From Microbacteriaceae bacterium (GTDB lineage Bacteria > Actinomycetota > Actinomycetes > Actinomycetales > Microbacteriaceae), in contig JAODMO010000046.1 of assembly GCA_025464995.1 (NCBI GenBank), forward strand, positions 1 to 64,000: a stretch of 64,000 bases of DNA, given 5' to 3'. The translations under genes and the position numbers were made by a program. Positions within the stretch are counted from its first letter, which is position 1; each line of letters opens with the position of its first letter. Of the stretch, positions 1-7,824 are shown one piece after another. Under the pieces are notes generated by a model. The model worked only from the letters and a program-made list of their open reading frames with translations. It was not told the DNA's origin and made no database searches.

Positions 1-304
1 CGACAGCTGCGTCGTCGACCTCGATGGCATCGGCCCGGGCCGGGTCGAGTTGCAACGACGGCACGAACACCTGCACGGGATTCGGGTTGTCGATACGCAC
101 CGTCACGGATCCCGTGCCGCCGGGGAACAGCTCCGAGAGGTCGGGACCCGGCGTGAGCACCAGGGCGTGGGGGTCGTCGACGCGTTCGGAGACGGAGCCT
201 GTGCCCGCGCCCGACCAGAATGCATACGCCACCGAGGAACACCCGGCCACGAACGACAGTGCGACAGCGCCCGTGCGGAGCATCCGCATTCGGCGTGCAC
301 TCAT
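1..304 (-). CDS. Exported small protein, SipW/TasA-like (partial, C-terminus outside window)
   Basis: The reading frame is open from an ATG at 304 to the window edge, giving about 101 residues. The N-terminus MSARRMRMLRTGAVALSF is a basic and hydrophobic signal peptide, followed by AYAFWSGAGTGS and a region predicted to be beta-rich (GSVTVRIDNPNPVQVFVPSL). The aromatic-Trp-Ser/Thr-Gly step right after the hydrophobic segment also occurs in the next gene (AAYWTGSGSG), so the two look like diverged paralogues. The layout resembles short exported proteins with SipW-type signal peptides, but the family call is an inference. A GGAG element precedes the ATG. The gene lies downstream of 432-890 on the same strand. 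Confidence 0.6.
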   Translation of the reverse strand, partial: MSARRMRMLRTGAVALSFVAGCSSVAYAFWSGAGTGSVSERVDDPHALVLTPGPDLSELFPGGTGSVTVRIDNPNPVQVFVPSLQLDPARADAIEVDDAAV

Positions 305-431
305 GATGCGATCTCCGAGGTCACCGTCGTTCGCACCGCCGGGTCGGCGGGACCCCCGGCCCGCACGCAAGGAGATCCCCTGCGGGCGGACCGGGATTCC
401 GGAGCGAGTTGGCACGTCATCCCACCAGGCC

Positions 432-890
432 TCAGCTGCTCGACAGTGCGAGCGTGAGCGTGGCGCCCTTGCAGGCGTCCTGGTTCATCGACGTCTCGGT
501 GAAGACCAGCGCGCCGTCGTTCGGAAGCGACTCGGCCGTCGAACCGGCCGGCACCGAATGGTTCTGCACGACGTCGGCCATGGAAAAGTCGCCGGTGTCA
601 CACGCAGCGTGACCCGCATCGACCGTCACCCCGTCCAGATGCACGGTTCCCGTCATGACGGCCGCGGTACTGGCGTTCGCCGCCGTGAACGTGACGGCCT
701 TGGTCAGTCCGGGTGCCAGTCCGGCGGCAACCGACCCGGTGAGGGTGACGCTTGCACCCCCGTCGGCCGTCCCGGAACCCGACCCGGATCCCGAACCCGT
801 CCAGTACGCGGCGGCGATTCCGCTCCCTGCCAGGACGGCGATCGCTGCAGCTCCCGTCGTCAGCTTCCTGCGTGTCATGTTGCGATACAT
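432..890 (-). CDS. Exported small protein with Gly-Ser linker, paralogue of the gene at 1-304
   Basis: The protein has 152 residues. I chose the ATG at 890 because GGGGAG lies six bases upstream; longer in-frame extensions have no such site. Residues 1-30 form a signal peptide or membrane anchor (MTRRKLTTGAAAIAVLAGSG), followed by AAYWTGSGSGSGSG, a flexible linker, and then a Thr/Val/Ala-rich region likely to form a beta sandwich. Two cysteines (HAACDTG and NQDACKG) could form a disulfide, consistent with export. There are no catalytic motifs. The protein could be a surface fibre subunit or wall-associated protein; the function is unknown. Confidence 0.7.
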   Translation of the reverse strand: MYRNMTRRKLTTGAAAIAVLAGSGIAAAYWTGSGSGSGSGTADGGASVTLTGSVAAGLAPGLTKAVTFTAANASTAAVMTGTVHLDGVTVDAGHAACDTGDFSMADVVQNHSVPAGSTAESLPNDGALVFTETSMNQDACKGATLTLALSSS

Positions 891-1041
891 CGTTCGCTCC
901 CCTTCTTGTGGCAGGAGGTGGATTCCTCCGCCAAGCGCATGTTCGTCATCGGCGGCTCCGGCATCGGCGCACATCACCCGTGCCGGTCCGGTGGCACCCA
1001 TTGGGGTGAGCCTGCGTCGCAGAACGAGTGATCATCGATCG

Positions 1042-1047
1042 TATGAT
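1042..1047 (+). promoter_or_regulatory. -10 element of a leaderless promoter
   Basis: TATGAT ends 7 nt before the ATG at 1055. No Shine-Dalgarno sequence is present, so transcription probably begins at or next to the start codon. This supports 1055 over the GTG at 1028. Confidence 0.5.
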
Positions 1048-1054
1048 CCACGCC

Positions 1055-1873
1055 ATGCGACCCATCACGACGACCGTCCACCTGGCCCTGGCCGCACTCA
1101 TCGGCGCCGGCTGCGGCGACAGCTCCCCCACGACCGACGCGGGTGCCAGCACCGACCGCAGTGCACGCGCGACTCGGGCCGCGCGCGTGGAGGGCGAGTT
1201 CCACGTCACCTACCGCGCGACGAAGTCGGGCGAGCCGCGACGGATCCGTCGGAGCGGGGTCGTGGAGCGATCGGTCGACGCCATCAACGCGAAGGTCCGC
1301 CTGCCGCGCGACGTGGAGATCGTCATGGGCGGTGACGACGACGGCCCGTACTACGACCCCGAGCGCCAGACCGTCGAATACCCGTGGACGTTCGTCACGG
1401 AGACCCGCTCGCTGCTGCGGTCGAGCGACTATGCCGGTGCCGAGCTCGACGCGGGGGTCGAGGATGCGGTGGGCTACATCCTCCAGCACGAGATGGGGCA
1501 TGCACTCATCGACCAGCTCGCCCTGCCCGTGCTGGGCAAGGAGGAGGACGCGGCCGACTCGTTCGCGTCGTTCGTGGCCGTGAACTGGCTCGACGACGGG
1601 GAGCAGGTGATCGCCGCGAGCGACCTGTTCGGGGCGTACGACGACGAGGCGGGAACCACGACCTCCGAGTCGGAGTTCTTCGACTCGCACTCGCTCGACC
1701 GACAACGCTTCTACACGACGAGCTGCCAGGTCTACGGGGCCGACCCGAAGCGCTACGACAACGTCGTCGACGGGCTCGACATCGATGACGAGCGGCTCGA
1801 GGAATGTCGCACCGACTGGGATGAACTCGACCGCAGCTGGAAGCAGGAGTTGCGTCCATACCGTGTTGGTTGA
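1055..1873 (+). CDS. DUF4344-like putative zinc metallopeptidase, lipoprotein-like
   Basis: The protein has 272 residues. Its N-terminus has a short hydrophobic stretch ending LIGAGC, an imperfect lipobox with Cys20. A zinc-protease motif HEMGH is at about residues 145-149, followed by EEDAADSF at about 163, which supplies a possible third ligand. This HExxH plus downstream Glu/Asp arrangement fits the putative metallopeptidase family DUF4344. Two further cysteines (TSCQVY and LEECRTD) may pair. The start at 1055 is supported by a -10 box 7 nt upstream. It is divergent from the exported protein gene ending at 890. The substrate is unknown; it probably acts outside the membrane. Confidence 0.7.
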   Translation: MRPITTTVHLALAALIGAGCGDSSPTTDAGASTDRSARATRAARVEGEFHVTYRATKSGEPRRIRRSGVVERSVDAINAKVRLPRDVEIVMGGDDDGPYYDPERQTVEYPWTFVTETRSLLRSSDYAGAELDAGVEDAVGYILQHEMGHALIDQLALPVLGKEEDAADSFASFVAVNWLDDGEQVIAASDLFGAYDDEAGTTTSESEFFDSHSLDRQRFYTTSCQVYGADPKRYDNVVDGLDIDDERLEECRTDWDELDRSWKQELRPYRVG

Positions 1874-1909
1874 ACGCCAAAAGCGACGCCTGTAAGCCGG
1901 TTGTGAACA

Positions 1910-1941
1910 TTCGGTACAGCTTGGTACCGCTTCGGTACGGC
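1910..1941 (+). repeat. Three direct GGTAC repeats upstream of the CAP gene
   Basis: The 5-mer GGTAC occurs at 1913, 1923 and 1934, each within a (T)TCGGTAC or TTGGTAC context. Spacing of 10-11 bp would place the sites on one face of the helix. They lie about 40-70 bp before the ATG at 1979, a plausible place for a regulator to bind. No matching regulator is identified. Confidence 0.4.
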
Positions 1942-1978
1942 CACTCAAGCGGGGGCTGGAGCAGCCGAGTAGAGAGGC

Positions 1979-2509
1979 ATGCATGTCTCACGTAGCCACC
2001 TCAGCACCCCCGTCCTGCGCCTCGCCTCGATCGTCTTCCTGACACTGCTCGCGGCCCTGCTCATGCCGCACCAGGCACAGGCGAAGTCACGCACGATCAA
2101 CGCCGCCGAAGCGTCACAGGTGCGCACGATCAACCGTTTCCGCGCCGCGCACCGCCTGCCGCAGCTCCGCATCGACGCGCGGCTTTCGAAGACCGCCGCG
2201 TGGCACGCCACCGACATGGGGCGACGCCACTACTTCTCACACACCGACAGCGCTCGCCGCGACCCCTTCCAGCGCATGATCGCCTTCGGCTATCCGCTCG
2301 TCAGGGCGCGCGGTGAGAACCTCGCAGCCGGCAATGCGGGCGTACAGCCGACCTTCCAGCAGTGGCTCCACTCGCCCGCCCACAAGGCCGTGCTGATGAT
2401 GCCGCAGTTCCACGCGATCGGCATCGCCCGCGTCTACGTGCCCGGGTCGACGTACGGCTGGTACTGGGTCACCGACTTCGGTTCGTCCTACTTCTCGTCG
2501 CCCGCCTGA
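1979..2509 (+). CDS. Secreted CAP/SCP-domain protein (YkwD-like)
   Basis: The protein has 176 residues. A signal peptide covers about residues 1-35 (hydrophobic core LRLASIVFLTLLAALLM, cleavage near QAQA-KS). The rest is a single CAP domain: NRFRAAHRLPQLRID, then the conserved SHTD segment near YFSHTDSARR, GENLAAG, WLHSPAHKAVLM and a C-terminal YWVTDFGSSY. This pattern matches bacterial YkwD-like CAP proteins, which are exported and poorly characterised; roles in wall biology or lipid binding have been proposed. AGAGAGG lies just before the ATG. The last 22 bases overlap the convergent phosphoesterase gene. Confidence 0.85.
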   Translation: MHVSRSHLSTPVLRLASIVFLTLLAALLMPHQAQAKSRTINAAEASQVRTINRFRAAHRLPQLRIDARLSKTAAWHATDMGRRHYFSHTDSARRDPFQRMIAFGYPLVRARGENLAAGNAGVQPTFQQWLHSPAHKAVLMMPQFHAIGIARVYVPGSTYGWYWVTDFGSSYFSSPA

Positions 2510-3249
2510 GCCGACACTTCGGCGGCGGCGAAGCCCTCGAAGAGCTCGGTGACGACGATCGCCTCGACCGGATCCGTCATCGCGCCCTCCACCGAGCGCG
2601 CGTCGGGCCACCCGGCAGCCAGGATGCGTTCGCCGGCAGCAACATGGTCGTATGACGTGCGTCGCAGGTCGGGGGAGCCGTTCGCGATCCAGAGCCAGCG
2701 CGCAGCTCCATCGCCTTCGTAGGGTAGTCCCACGCTGCCGGCGTTGACGAAGCGGACCCCGCCGACCTGCACGTCGTGCTGCTGGTGCGTGTGGCCGGCG
2801 ACCACGATCGACTGCTCGACGCCTACCAGCACCTCGGCGTAGCGGCGTGGGTCGGAGATGCGAGTCAGCATCTCGTCGTCGCGTCGCGGGGTCGCGTGGC
2901 AGTACAGCACGCGGTCGACCTCGAGCGTGAGCGGGAGCGCGCCAAGTGCGGTCGCGCGCACATCGCCGATCTCCGCGGCCGACAGGGCGGCGGTGACCCG
3001 GACGAGATCCTCCGCCGCCGGTTCGCCGAACGTCAGTGCCTCGGCAACCTCGCGCTCCCCATTGCCGCGGAGCCAGTGCACGGGCACCTCGAGCGAGTCG
3101 AGCCGCTCGAGCACGGCACGGGCGCACGGCCCCGGCACGGTGTCGCCGCCCACCACCACGGCATCGGGCCGCGCCGCCCGCGGATCGGCGAGCACCGCCT
3201 CGAGCGCGTGGATGTTGCCGTGGATGTCGTAGAGCGCGAGTACGTGCAT
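2488..3249 (-). CDS. Calcineurin-like metallophosphoesterase (YfcE/MJ0936-type)
   Basis: The protein has 253 residues and is probably cytoplasmic. The metallophosphoesterase motifs appear in order: ALYDIHGNIHAL (metal-binding D-x-H), VVVGGDTVPGP (GD), WLRGNGERE (GNxE in place of GNHD), CHATPRRDD and VAGHTHQQ (GH-x-H). The last two supply metal-binding histidines. The substitution in the third motif is typical of the YfcE-like and AP4A-hydrolase-like branch, so the substrate may be a phosphodiester or nucleotide, but this is not determined. The ATG at 3249 has a TAGCGT -10 element six bases upstream, suggesting a leaderless mRNA. Confidence 0.85.
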   Translation of the reverse strand: MHVLALYDIHGNIHALEAVLADPRAARPDAVVVGGDTVPGPCARAVLERLDSLEVPVHWLRGNGEREVAEALTFGEPAAEDLVRVTAALSAAEIGDVRATALGALPLTLEVDRVLYCHATPRRDDEMLTRISDPRRYAEVLVGVEQSIVVAGHTHQQHDVQVGGVRFVNAGSVGLPYEGDGAARWLWIANGSPDLRRTSYDHVAAGERILAAGWPDARSVEGAMTDPVEAIVVTELFEGFAAAEVSAQAGDEK

Positions 3250-3255
3250 GGGGCG

Positions 3256-3261
3256 ACGCTA
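3256..3261 (-). promoter_or_regulatory. -10 element of a leaderless promoter (phosphoesterase)
   Basis: On the minus strand TAGCGT ends 6 nt before the ATG at 3249; no ribosome-binding site is visible. Confidence 0.5.
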
Positions 3262-3320
3262 CCCCGCCCGCCCCGGGTACATGCTCACGCACAATTCGAG
3301 CCCGCGACCGCTCGCGCCGA

Positions 3321-3326
3321 TAGCGT
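3321..3326 (+). promoter_or_regulatory. -10 element of a leaderless promoter (alpha/beta hydrolase)
   Basis: TAGCGT ends 7 nt before the ATG at 3334. It has the same hexamer as the divergent phosphoesterase promoter about 60 bp away. Confidence 0.5.
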
Positions 3327-3333
3327 CGACAGC

Positions 3334-4614
3334 ATGGCCATGCACCCCGCCCACGCATCCAGCGACAGGTTCGCGCCGCTCCCGCGGCGCCTGCGTGAAC
3401 GCGTGGCGGGTTCGACCTTCGAGACCGTCACCCGCATCGCAGGTCTCAGGCCGACGCTCATGCCCGAGCACATGCTGCGCCAACTGCGCATCCTTGGGGT
3501 GACCGACGCCCAGCTCGGCCGCGTGCTGCCGCGCCTACGCTCGCTCGGCGACTGGCCGCACGTCTGGGAATCAGAAGCCGACGCCGCGATCGCCGGCGGC
3601 GACACCTACGCCGCATTCGCCGCCCTCTACGTGGCGCAACGGGTGCTGCTCGCCCCCACGCGCCTCAAGGAGCGCATCTACGCCCGCGTGCTCGAGACCT
3701 ACGCCCACGTCGCGCAGCCTCCGCTCGAACGCCTGCGCATCGCCAACGGGAGCGGCGACGAGATCGCCGGCTACCTCCAGCTGCCGGAGGGAGCGCGCAC
3801 GGCACCCCATCCGGTGGTGCTCATGCTGCCCGGGGTGACCGGCACCAAGGAGGAGCTGCACCCCTACGCCATGCCGCTCCTGCGGCGCGGCTACGCGGTC
3901 GCGCGCATCGACCACCAGGTCTACGGCGAGACGACCGGCCTGCTCGACGCCGCGACGGTCGCCAACGCCCGCTACGTGCTCGACGTGCTGCGCGCCGACC
4001 CGCGCCTCGACGCGTCGCGCGTGCACCTGCACGGCATGAGCATGGGCGCGCACTTCGCGCTGCACGCGGCGCGCGGGCAGCAGCTCGCGAGCATCACGGT
4101 GATCTGCCCGCCCTTTCGGCCCGGCGGGTTCATGGCAGCGCTGCCGACGAACAACCTCACCGCCATCCAGCACATGACGGGCCTCGCATCGGTCGCGGAG
4201 ATCATCGACTTCGGCGACACGCTCGACCTGAGCGCGATCGCGCCGACCTACACCGCACCGATGCGCATCTTCCACGGCGGTCGCGACCGCACCGTGCCAC
4301 CGAGCGAGGGAGTCGACCTCGCGAAGGCGACCGGCGGCCCCGTCGCCTTCACGATGTATGAGCGCGACCACCACAACTGCCTCGAGCACACCGACGACAT
4401 GATCGCGCAGACGCTCGAGTTCCTGCACGATCCGGCAGGCGTGTGCGCCTCCGACTGGGCGATCGAGCGGGTCGACGAGCCGGCGTCGCTGCAGGCGACC
4501 GACCACGACGCGGTGTTGGTGGGAGCCGGATTCGAGCCGTCACGCAGGCGCCTGCGCATCCCCTTCTCGTTGCCGGGTTCGCTCAGGCCGCGCTCGCGCG
4601 GCGCCGACGGCTGA
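3334..4614 (+). CDS. Alpha/beta hydrolase (esterase/FrsA-like)
   Basis: The protein has 426 residues. The first ~130 residues are a helical extension, followed by an alpha/beta-hydrolase core. Visible motifs are VVLMLPGVTGTKEE (strand and oxyanion region), HGMSMGAHFALH (nucleophile elbow G-x-S-x-G), FHGGRDRTVPPSEG (acid-bearing loop) and ERDHHNCLE (catalytic His). The N-terminal extension and overall order resemble FrsA-like or DUF1100-type esterases. There is no signal peptide, so it is cytoplasmic. The substrate is unknown. The start is supported by the -10 box 7 nt upstream. It ends 12 bp from the convergent metB stop. Confidence 0.8.
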   Translation: MAMHPAHASSDRFAPLPRRLRERVAGSTFETVTRIAGLRPTLMPEHMLRQLRILGVTDAQLGRVLPRLRSLGDWPHVWESEADAAIAGGDTYAAFAALYVAQRVLLAPTRLKERIYARVLETYAHVAQPPLERLRIANGSGDEIAGYLQLPEGARTAPHPVVLMLPGVTGTKEELHPYAMPLLRRGYAVARIDHQVYGETTGLLDAATVANARYVLDVLRADPRLDASRVHLHGMSMGAHFALHAARGQQLASITVICPPFRPGGFMAALPTNNLTAIQHMTGLASVAEIIDFGDTLDLSAIAPTYTAPMRIFHGGRDRTVPPSEGVDLAKATGGPVAFTMYERDHHNCLEHTDDMIAQTLEFLHDPAGVCASDWAIERVDEPASLQATDHDAVLVGAGFEPSRRRLRIPFSLPGSLRPRSRGADG

Positions 4615-4626
4615 CACGCGCCGGGG

Positions 4627-5859
4627 TCAGGCCTCGGCGCCCTGCGCCGCACCGACGAGCGTGCGGGTCGAGTCGAGCGCGTGCTCGAGGTCGCGGATGA
4701 GGTCGTCGACGTGCTCGATGCCCACGCTCAGGCGGATGAGCTCGGCCGGCACCTCGAGCTCCGAGCCCGCGACCGACTGGTGCGTCATGAGACCGGGCAG
4801 CTCGATGAGCGACTCCACCCCACCGAGGCTCTCGGCCAGCGTGAACACCTTCGTCGCGGCGCACAGCTCCTTCGCGCGCTGCTGGCCACCCGTGGCGCGG
4901 AAGCTCAGCATGCCGCCGCCCGCGCGCATCTGTCGCTGCACGATGGCGTGGTCGGGGTGTGATTCGAGCCCCGGGTAGAGCACCTGCTCGACGTCGTCGC
5001 GGGCCTCGAGGAACTTCGCGATCGCGAGTGCGTTCTCGCAGTGGCGGTCCATGCGGACGTGCAGCGTCTTGATGCCGCGGGTCACGAGCCAGCAGTCCAT
5101 CGGGCCGGGCACCGCGCCGACGGCGTTCTGCAGGAAACGGAGCTCGTCGGCCAGGGCGTCGTCGCGCACGACGAGCGCACCACCGACCACGTCGGAGTGT
5201 CCGCCCAGGTACTTGGTCATCGAGTGCGCCACGATGTCGGCCCCGAGCTCCAGCGGCTGCTGCAGGTAGGGCGTCGCGAACGTGTTGTCGACGGCCAGCT
5301 TGGCGCGGCGTGCGTGAGCGACCTCTGCGAGCTGCGCGATGTCGACGACGTTGAGCATCGGGTTGGTCGGCGTCTCGACCCACAGCAGCCGCGTGCGGTC
5401 GGTGAAGTGCTCCGCCACCGACGCCGCGTCGCGCAGCGGCACGAACGTGAAGGTCAGGCCCGCGAAGCGCTCGAGCACCTTGGTGAACAGGCGGTAGGTG
5501 CCGCCGTAGACGTCGTTGATGCAGACGACGTGGTCACCGGGGTTGAGGGTCTGCAGCACCGTGGCCGTCGCGGCCATGCCACTGGCGAACGCGATGCCGT
5601 GGTCACCCTGCTCGAGCGCGGCGAGCTGGATCTCGAGCGCACGCCGCGTGGGGTTGTCGGTGCGCGAGTAGTCGTACCCGGCGTAGTCGCCGACACCCTG
5701 CTGCACGTACGTCGAGTTGAGGTAGACGGGCGCGATGACGGCACCGGTCGTCGGGTCGGGCTCCTGCCCCGCGTGGATCGCGCGCGTGCCGAACGCCTGG
5801 CCGTCGTAGTGGTCCGCGCGTCGTCGCTGCGGATGTCCCTCGTTCTCGCTACCGCTCAT
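4627..5859 (-). CDS. metB: Cystathionine gamma-synthase/lyase (PLP-dependent)
   Basis: The protein has 410 residues, normal for the Cys/Met-metabolism PLP family. Motifs: YSRTDNPTRRALE (near the N-terminus), FASGMAATATVL, ETPTNPMLNVVDI, VDNTFATPYLQQP, and HSMTKYLGGHSDVVGG containing the PLP-binding lysine. The enzyme joins homocysteine or O-acylhomoserine chemistry with cysteine through cystathionine. Synthase and lyase cannot be separated by eye. A CysK/CBS-type gene lies upstream on the same strand, which points to a transsulfuration pair. GAGGAGC sits before the ATG. Confidence 0.85.
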   Translation of the reverse strand: MSGSENEGHPQRRRADHYDGQAFGTRAIHAGQEPDPTTGAVIAPVYLNSTYVQQGVGDYAGYDYSRTDNPTRRALEIQLAALEQGDHGIAFASGMAATATVLQTLNPGDHVVCINDVYGGTYRLFTKVLERFAGLTFTFVPLRDAASVAEHFTDRTRLLWVETPTNPMLNVVDIAQLAEVAHARRAKLAVDNTFATPYLQQPLELGADIVAHSMTKYLGGHSDVVGGALVVRDDALADELRFLQNAVGAVPGPMDCWLVTRGIKTLHVRMDRHCENALAIAKFLEARDDVEQVLYPGLESHPDHAIVQRQMRAGGGMLSFRATGGQQRAKELCAATKVFTLAESLGGVESLIELPGLMTHQSVAGSELEVPAELIRLSVGIEHVDDLIRDLEHALDSTRTLVGAAQGAEA

Positions 5860-5924
5860 GCCTGCTCCTCGTCACGGAAAACCTGCGACGGATCCTCGCA
5901 CACGCGGCCGCCGAGGTCGCCCGA

Positions 5925-6440
5925 TCAGTCGTCGTAGCCCCAGGTCACGGCGTCGAGCAGGAGCGCGCCATCGACGACCGCGTCGACCCAGACCTGCGCC
6001 CGCGACTGCAGGGGCTGCCACACGTCGCCCGCGTCGACGTCACCGTTGCGCGACGCGACCCCCTCGAGGTCGATACCGCGATACTTCGCCCCACCGAACG
6101 ACGGCTTGGCCAGGAGTCGGTCGACGTGGTACTGGTCCGCGTGGTGGGTTCCCGCGATACGCGTGACTGCCACGGCATCGAGGTCACCTGCACTGGCCCG
6201 ACGAGCAGCCGCGACCGCATCGCCGTAGCTGCGGTAGACGGGTCGCGAGGTGTCGCGGATCGTAACCAGGCGTGGACCGTTGAGGTCACCCTCGGCATCG
6301 CGCGACATCGCCCAGTGGTCGTCGGGAAGCGGCGCCAGCAGGAAGCCGGCGTACTTCGCCTCGACGGCGGGTCGGTGCGGGGAAGGAGACGCGGCGCGGA
6401 GTGCCGTGGGCGCCGTGGGTGCGATCTGTGCCAGCTGCAT
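5925..6440 (-). CDS. Unknown protein between metB and the CBS/CysK-type gene
   Basis: The ORF has 171 codons on the same strand as its neighbours. I do not recognise the family. The sequence is soluble, with no membrane segment; it is Ala/Asp rich and contains AKYAGFLLAPLPDDHWAM and WQPLQSRAQVWVDAVVDGAL. The start is uncertain: the first ~25 residues are low-complexity Ala/Pro, and a start further in is possible. Its place between two sulfur amino-acid genes suggests co-expression, but a 151-bp gap with an inverted repeat upstream would allow its own promoter. Confidence 0.55.
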   Translation of the reverse strand: MQLAQIAPTAPTALRAASPSPHRPAVEAKYAGFLLAPLPDDHWAMSRDAEGDLNGPRLVTIRDTSRPVYRSYGDAVAAARRASAGDLDAVAVTRIAGTHHADQYHVDRLLAKPSFGGAKYRGIDLEGVASRNGDVDAGDVWQPLQSRAQVWVDAVVDGALLLDAVTWGYDD

Positions 6441-6483
6441 GTGTGGGCCCTAACGTGTGGAGTTGTGCGACATCCGCGTCGCG

Positions 6484-6509
6484 GTGCAGCGACTGTATGC
6501 ACGCTGCAC
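6484..6509. repeat. Inverted repeat GTGCAGCG/CGCTGCAC
   Basis: Two perfect 8-bp arms (6484-6491 and 6502-6509) are separated by 10 bp. They lie between the CBS/CysK-type gene and the unknown gene. No T-run follows on either strand, so an operator or a weak mRNA hairpin is as likely as a terminator. Confidence 0.45.
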
Positions 6510-6591
6510 GATAAGCACAAATAGGAAAATCGCGTTTTCCCATACGAAAACGAATCGACTTGACCCAGCTCCCCACGAAAGGCCCGTCGGC

Positions 6592-7608
6592 CTAGAGCAC
6601 GACCCCCGCAGCGGCGAGCAGGTCGAGCGCCGCGCTCGGCGTCAGCTCCTTCGCCTCGTCGAGGTCGATCATGCCGCGCTCCACGAGCCACCCCGGGTTG
6701 TAGACCTTGCTCAGGTAGCCGCGACCGGAGTCGGGCATCATGCAGACGACCCGCTTGCCCTCGCCGAGCTCACGCGCGACCTGCAGGGCGCCGTAGAGCG
6801 CCGTGCCGCAGCTACCCCCCGCGAGGATCGCCTCCTCACGCGCCAGGCGGTTGGCCGTCACGAAGCTGTTGCGGTCGTCGACCTGGATCCACTGGTCGAC
6901 GATGTTGAAGTCGAAGGTGGTCGGCCAGAAATCCTCGCCGATGCCCTCGACGAGGTAGGAGTGGATGTCGTTCGGGTCGGTGTAGATCGAGCCGGGCGGG
7001 TCGACGCCCACGAGCTTCACGAGCGGGTTGCGCTCCTTGAGGTAGCGACCGACGCCGGTGATGGTGCCGCCGGTGCCGATGCCGGAGACGAAGATGTCGA
7101 CCGCGCCATCCGTGTCGTTCCACACCTCGGGGCCGGTGGTGGCGCGGTGGATGGCGGGGTTCGCGGCGTTCTCGAACTGCTTCGCGAGCACGGCACCCGG
7201 CGTCTTGGCGACGATGTCGGCTGCGGCGTTGACGGCACCGCGCATACCCTCACTGCCGGGCGTGAGCACGAGTTCGGCGCCGTACGCGCGCAGCAGCATC
7301 CGTCGTTCCTTGCTCATGGTGTCTGGCATGGTCAGCACGACGCGGTATCCGCGGGCCGCGCCCACCATGGCGAGGGCGATGCCCGTGTTGCCGCTCGTGC
7401 CCTCGACGATCGTTCCGCCGGGCCGCAGCTCGCCGCTCTTCTCGGCCGCGTCGACGATGGCGACGCCGAGGCGGTCTTTCACGCTCGCGCTCGGGTTGTA
7501 GAACTCGAGCTTCGCGAGCACCGTGGCACCGAGGCCCTCGGTGACGCTGTTGAGGCGCACGAGTGGGGTGTTGCCGAAGATCTCGGTGATGTCGTTGTGA
7601 ATGCGCAT
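6592..7608 (-). CDS. Cysteine synthase/cystathionine beta-synthase family enzyme without regulatory domain
   Basis: The protein has 338 residues and the fold-type II PLP pattern: NTPLVRLN, NPSASVKDRLG (PLP lysine), EGTSGNTGIALA (phosphate/substrate loop), GTGGTITGVGRYLKE. The N-terminal half reads like actinobacterial CysK (TMPDTMSKERRMLLRAYGAE). The C-terminal half reads like cystathionine beta-synthase (YLVEGIGEDFWP, GGSCGTAL, SGRGYLSKVYN). The protein ends at about the point where a CBS would continue into its Bateman domains, which are absent. It makes cysteine or cystathionine from serine or O-acetylserine; which one is not clear. AGAGAAC precedes the ATG. Confidence 0.8.
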   Translation of the reverse strand: MRIHNDITEIFGNTPLVRLNSVTEGLGATVLAKLEFYNPSASVKDRLGVAIVDAAEKSGELRPGGTIVEGTSGNTGIALAMVGAARGYRVVLTMPDTMSKERRMLLRAYGAELVLTPGSEGMRGAVNAAADIVAKTPGAVLAKQFENAANPAIHRATTGPEVWNDTDGAVDIFVSGIGTGGTITGVGRYLKERNPLVKLVGVDPPGSIYTDPNDIHSYLVEGIGEDFWPTTFDFNIVDQWIQVDDRNSFVTANRLAREEAILAGGSCGTALYGALQVARELGEGKRVVCMMPDSGRGYLSKVYNPGWLVERGMIDLDEAKELTPSAALDLLAAAGVVL

Positions 7609-7730
7609 GGGCGTTCTCTTTTCTGACGGGGACCGTGAACGGTATGCCCCAGCTTAGGGAAGGTCTGGTGCCGGATGTCGCAGTGTGACCTGCCGGTCGG
7701 CACCCGTTTGGGGCACACGGTTAGCGAGCG

Positions 7731-7763
7731 CGCCACCGCCCGTTCACCCGTCGGCCACCTCGA
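7731..7763 (+). promoter_or_regulatory. PHO-box-like operator upstream of alkaline phosphatase
   Basis: Three tandem 11-bp units begin CGCCACC (7731), GTTCACC (7742) and GGCCACC (7753). Streptomyces PhoP boxes are 11-bp direct repeats with a GTTCACC core, and the spacing here is exactly 11 bp. The array ends about 60 bp before the ATG of a secreted alkaline phosphatase, a standard PhoP target. Assignment is by pattern only. Confidence 0.55.
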
Positions 7764-7781
7764 GCGGGTGCCCTTGAAGTC

Positions 7782-7797
7782 GTGCCGAATCCGGCAC
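7782..7797. repeat. Inverted repeat GTGCCG/CGGCAC in the phosphatase leader
   Basis: Perfect 6-bp arms with a 4-bp spacer lie between the PHO-box-like repeats and the ATG at 7825. They could be a small hairpin in the mRNA leader or an operator. Confidence 0.35.
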
Positions 7798-7824
7798 CTC
7801 ATCTACTCATGCGGAGTCTTATCC

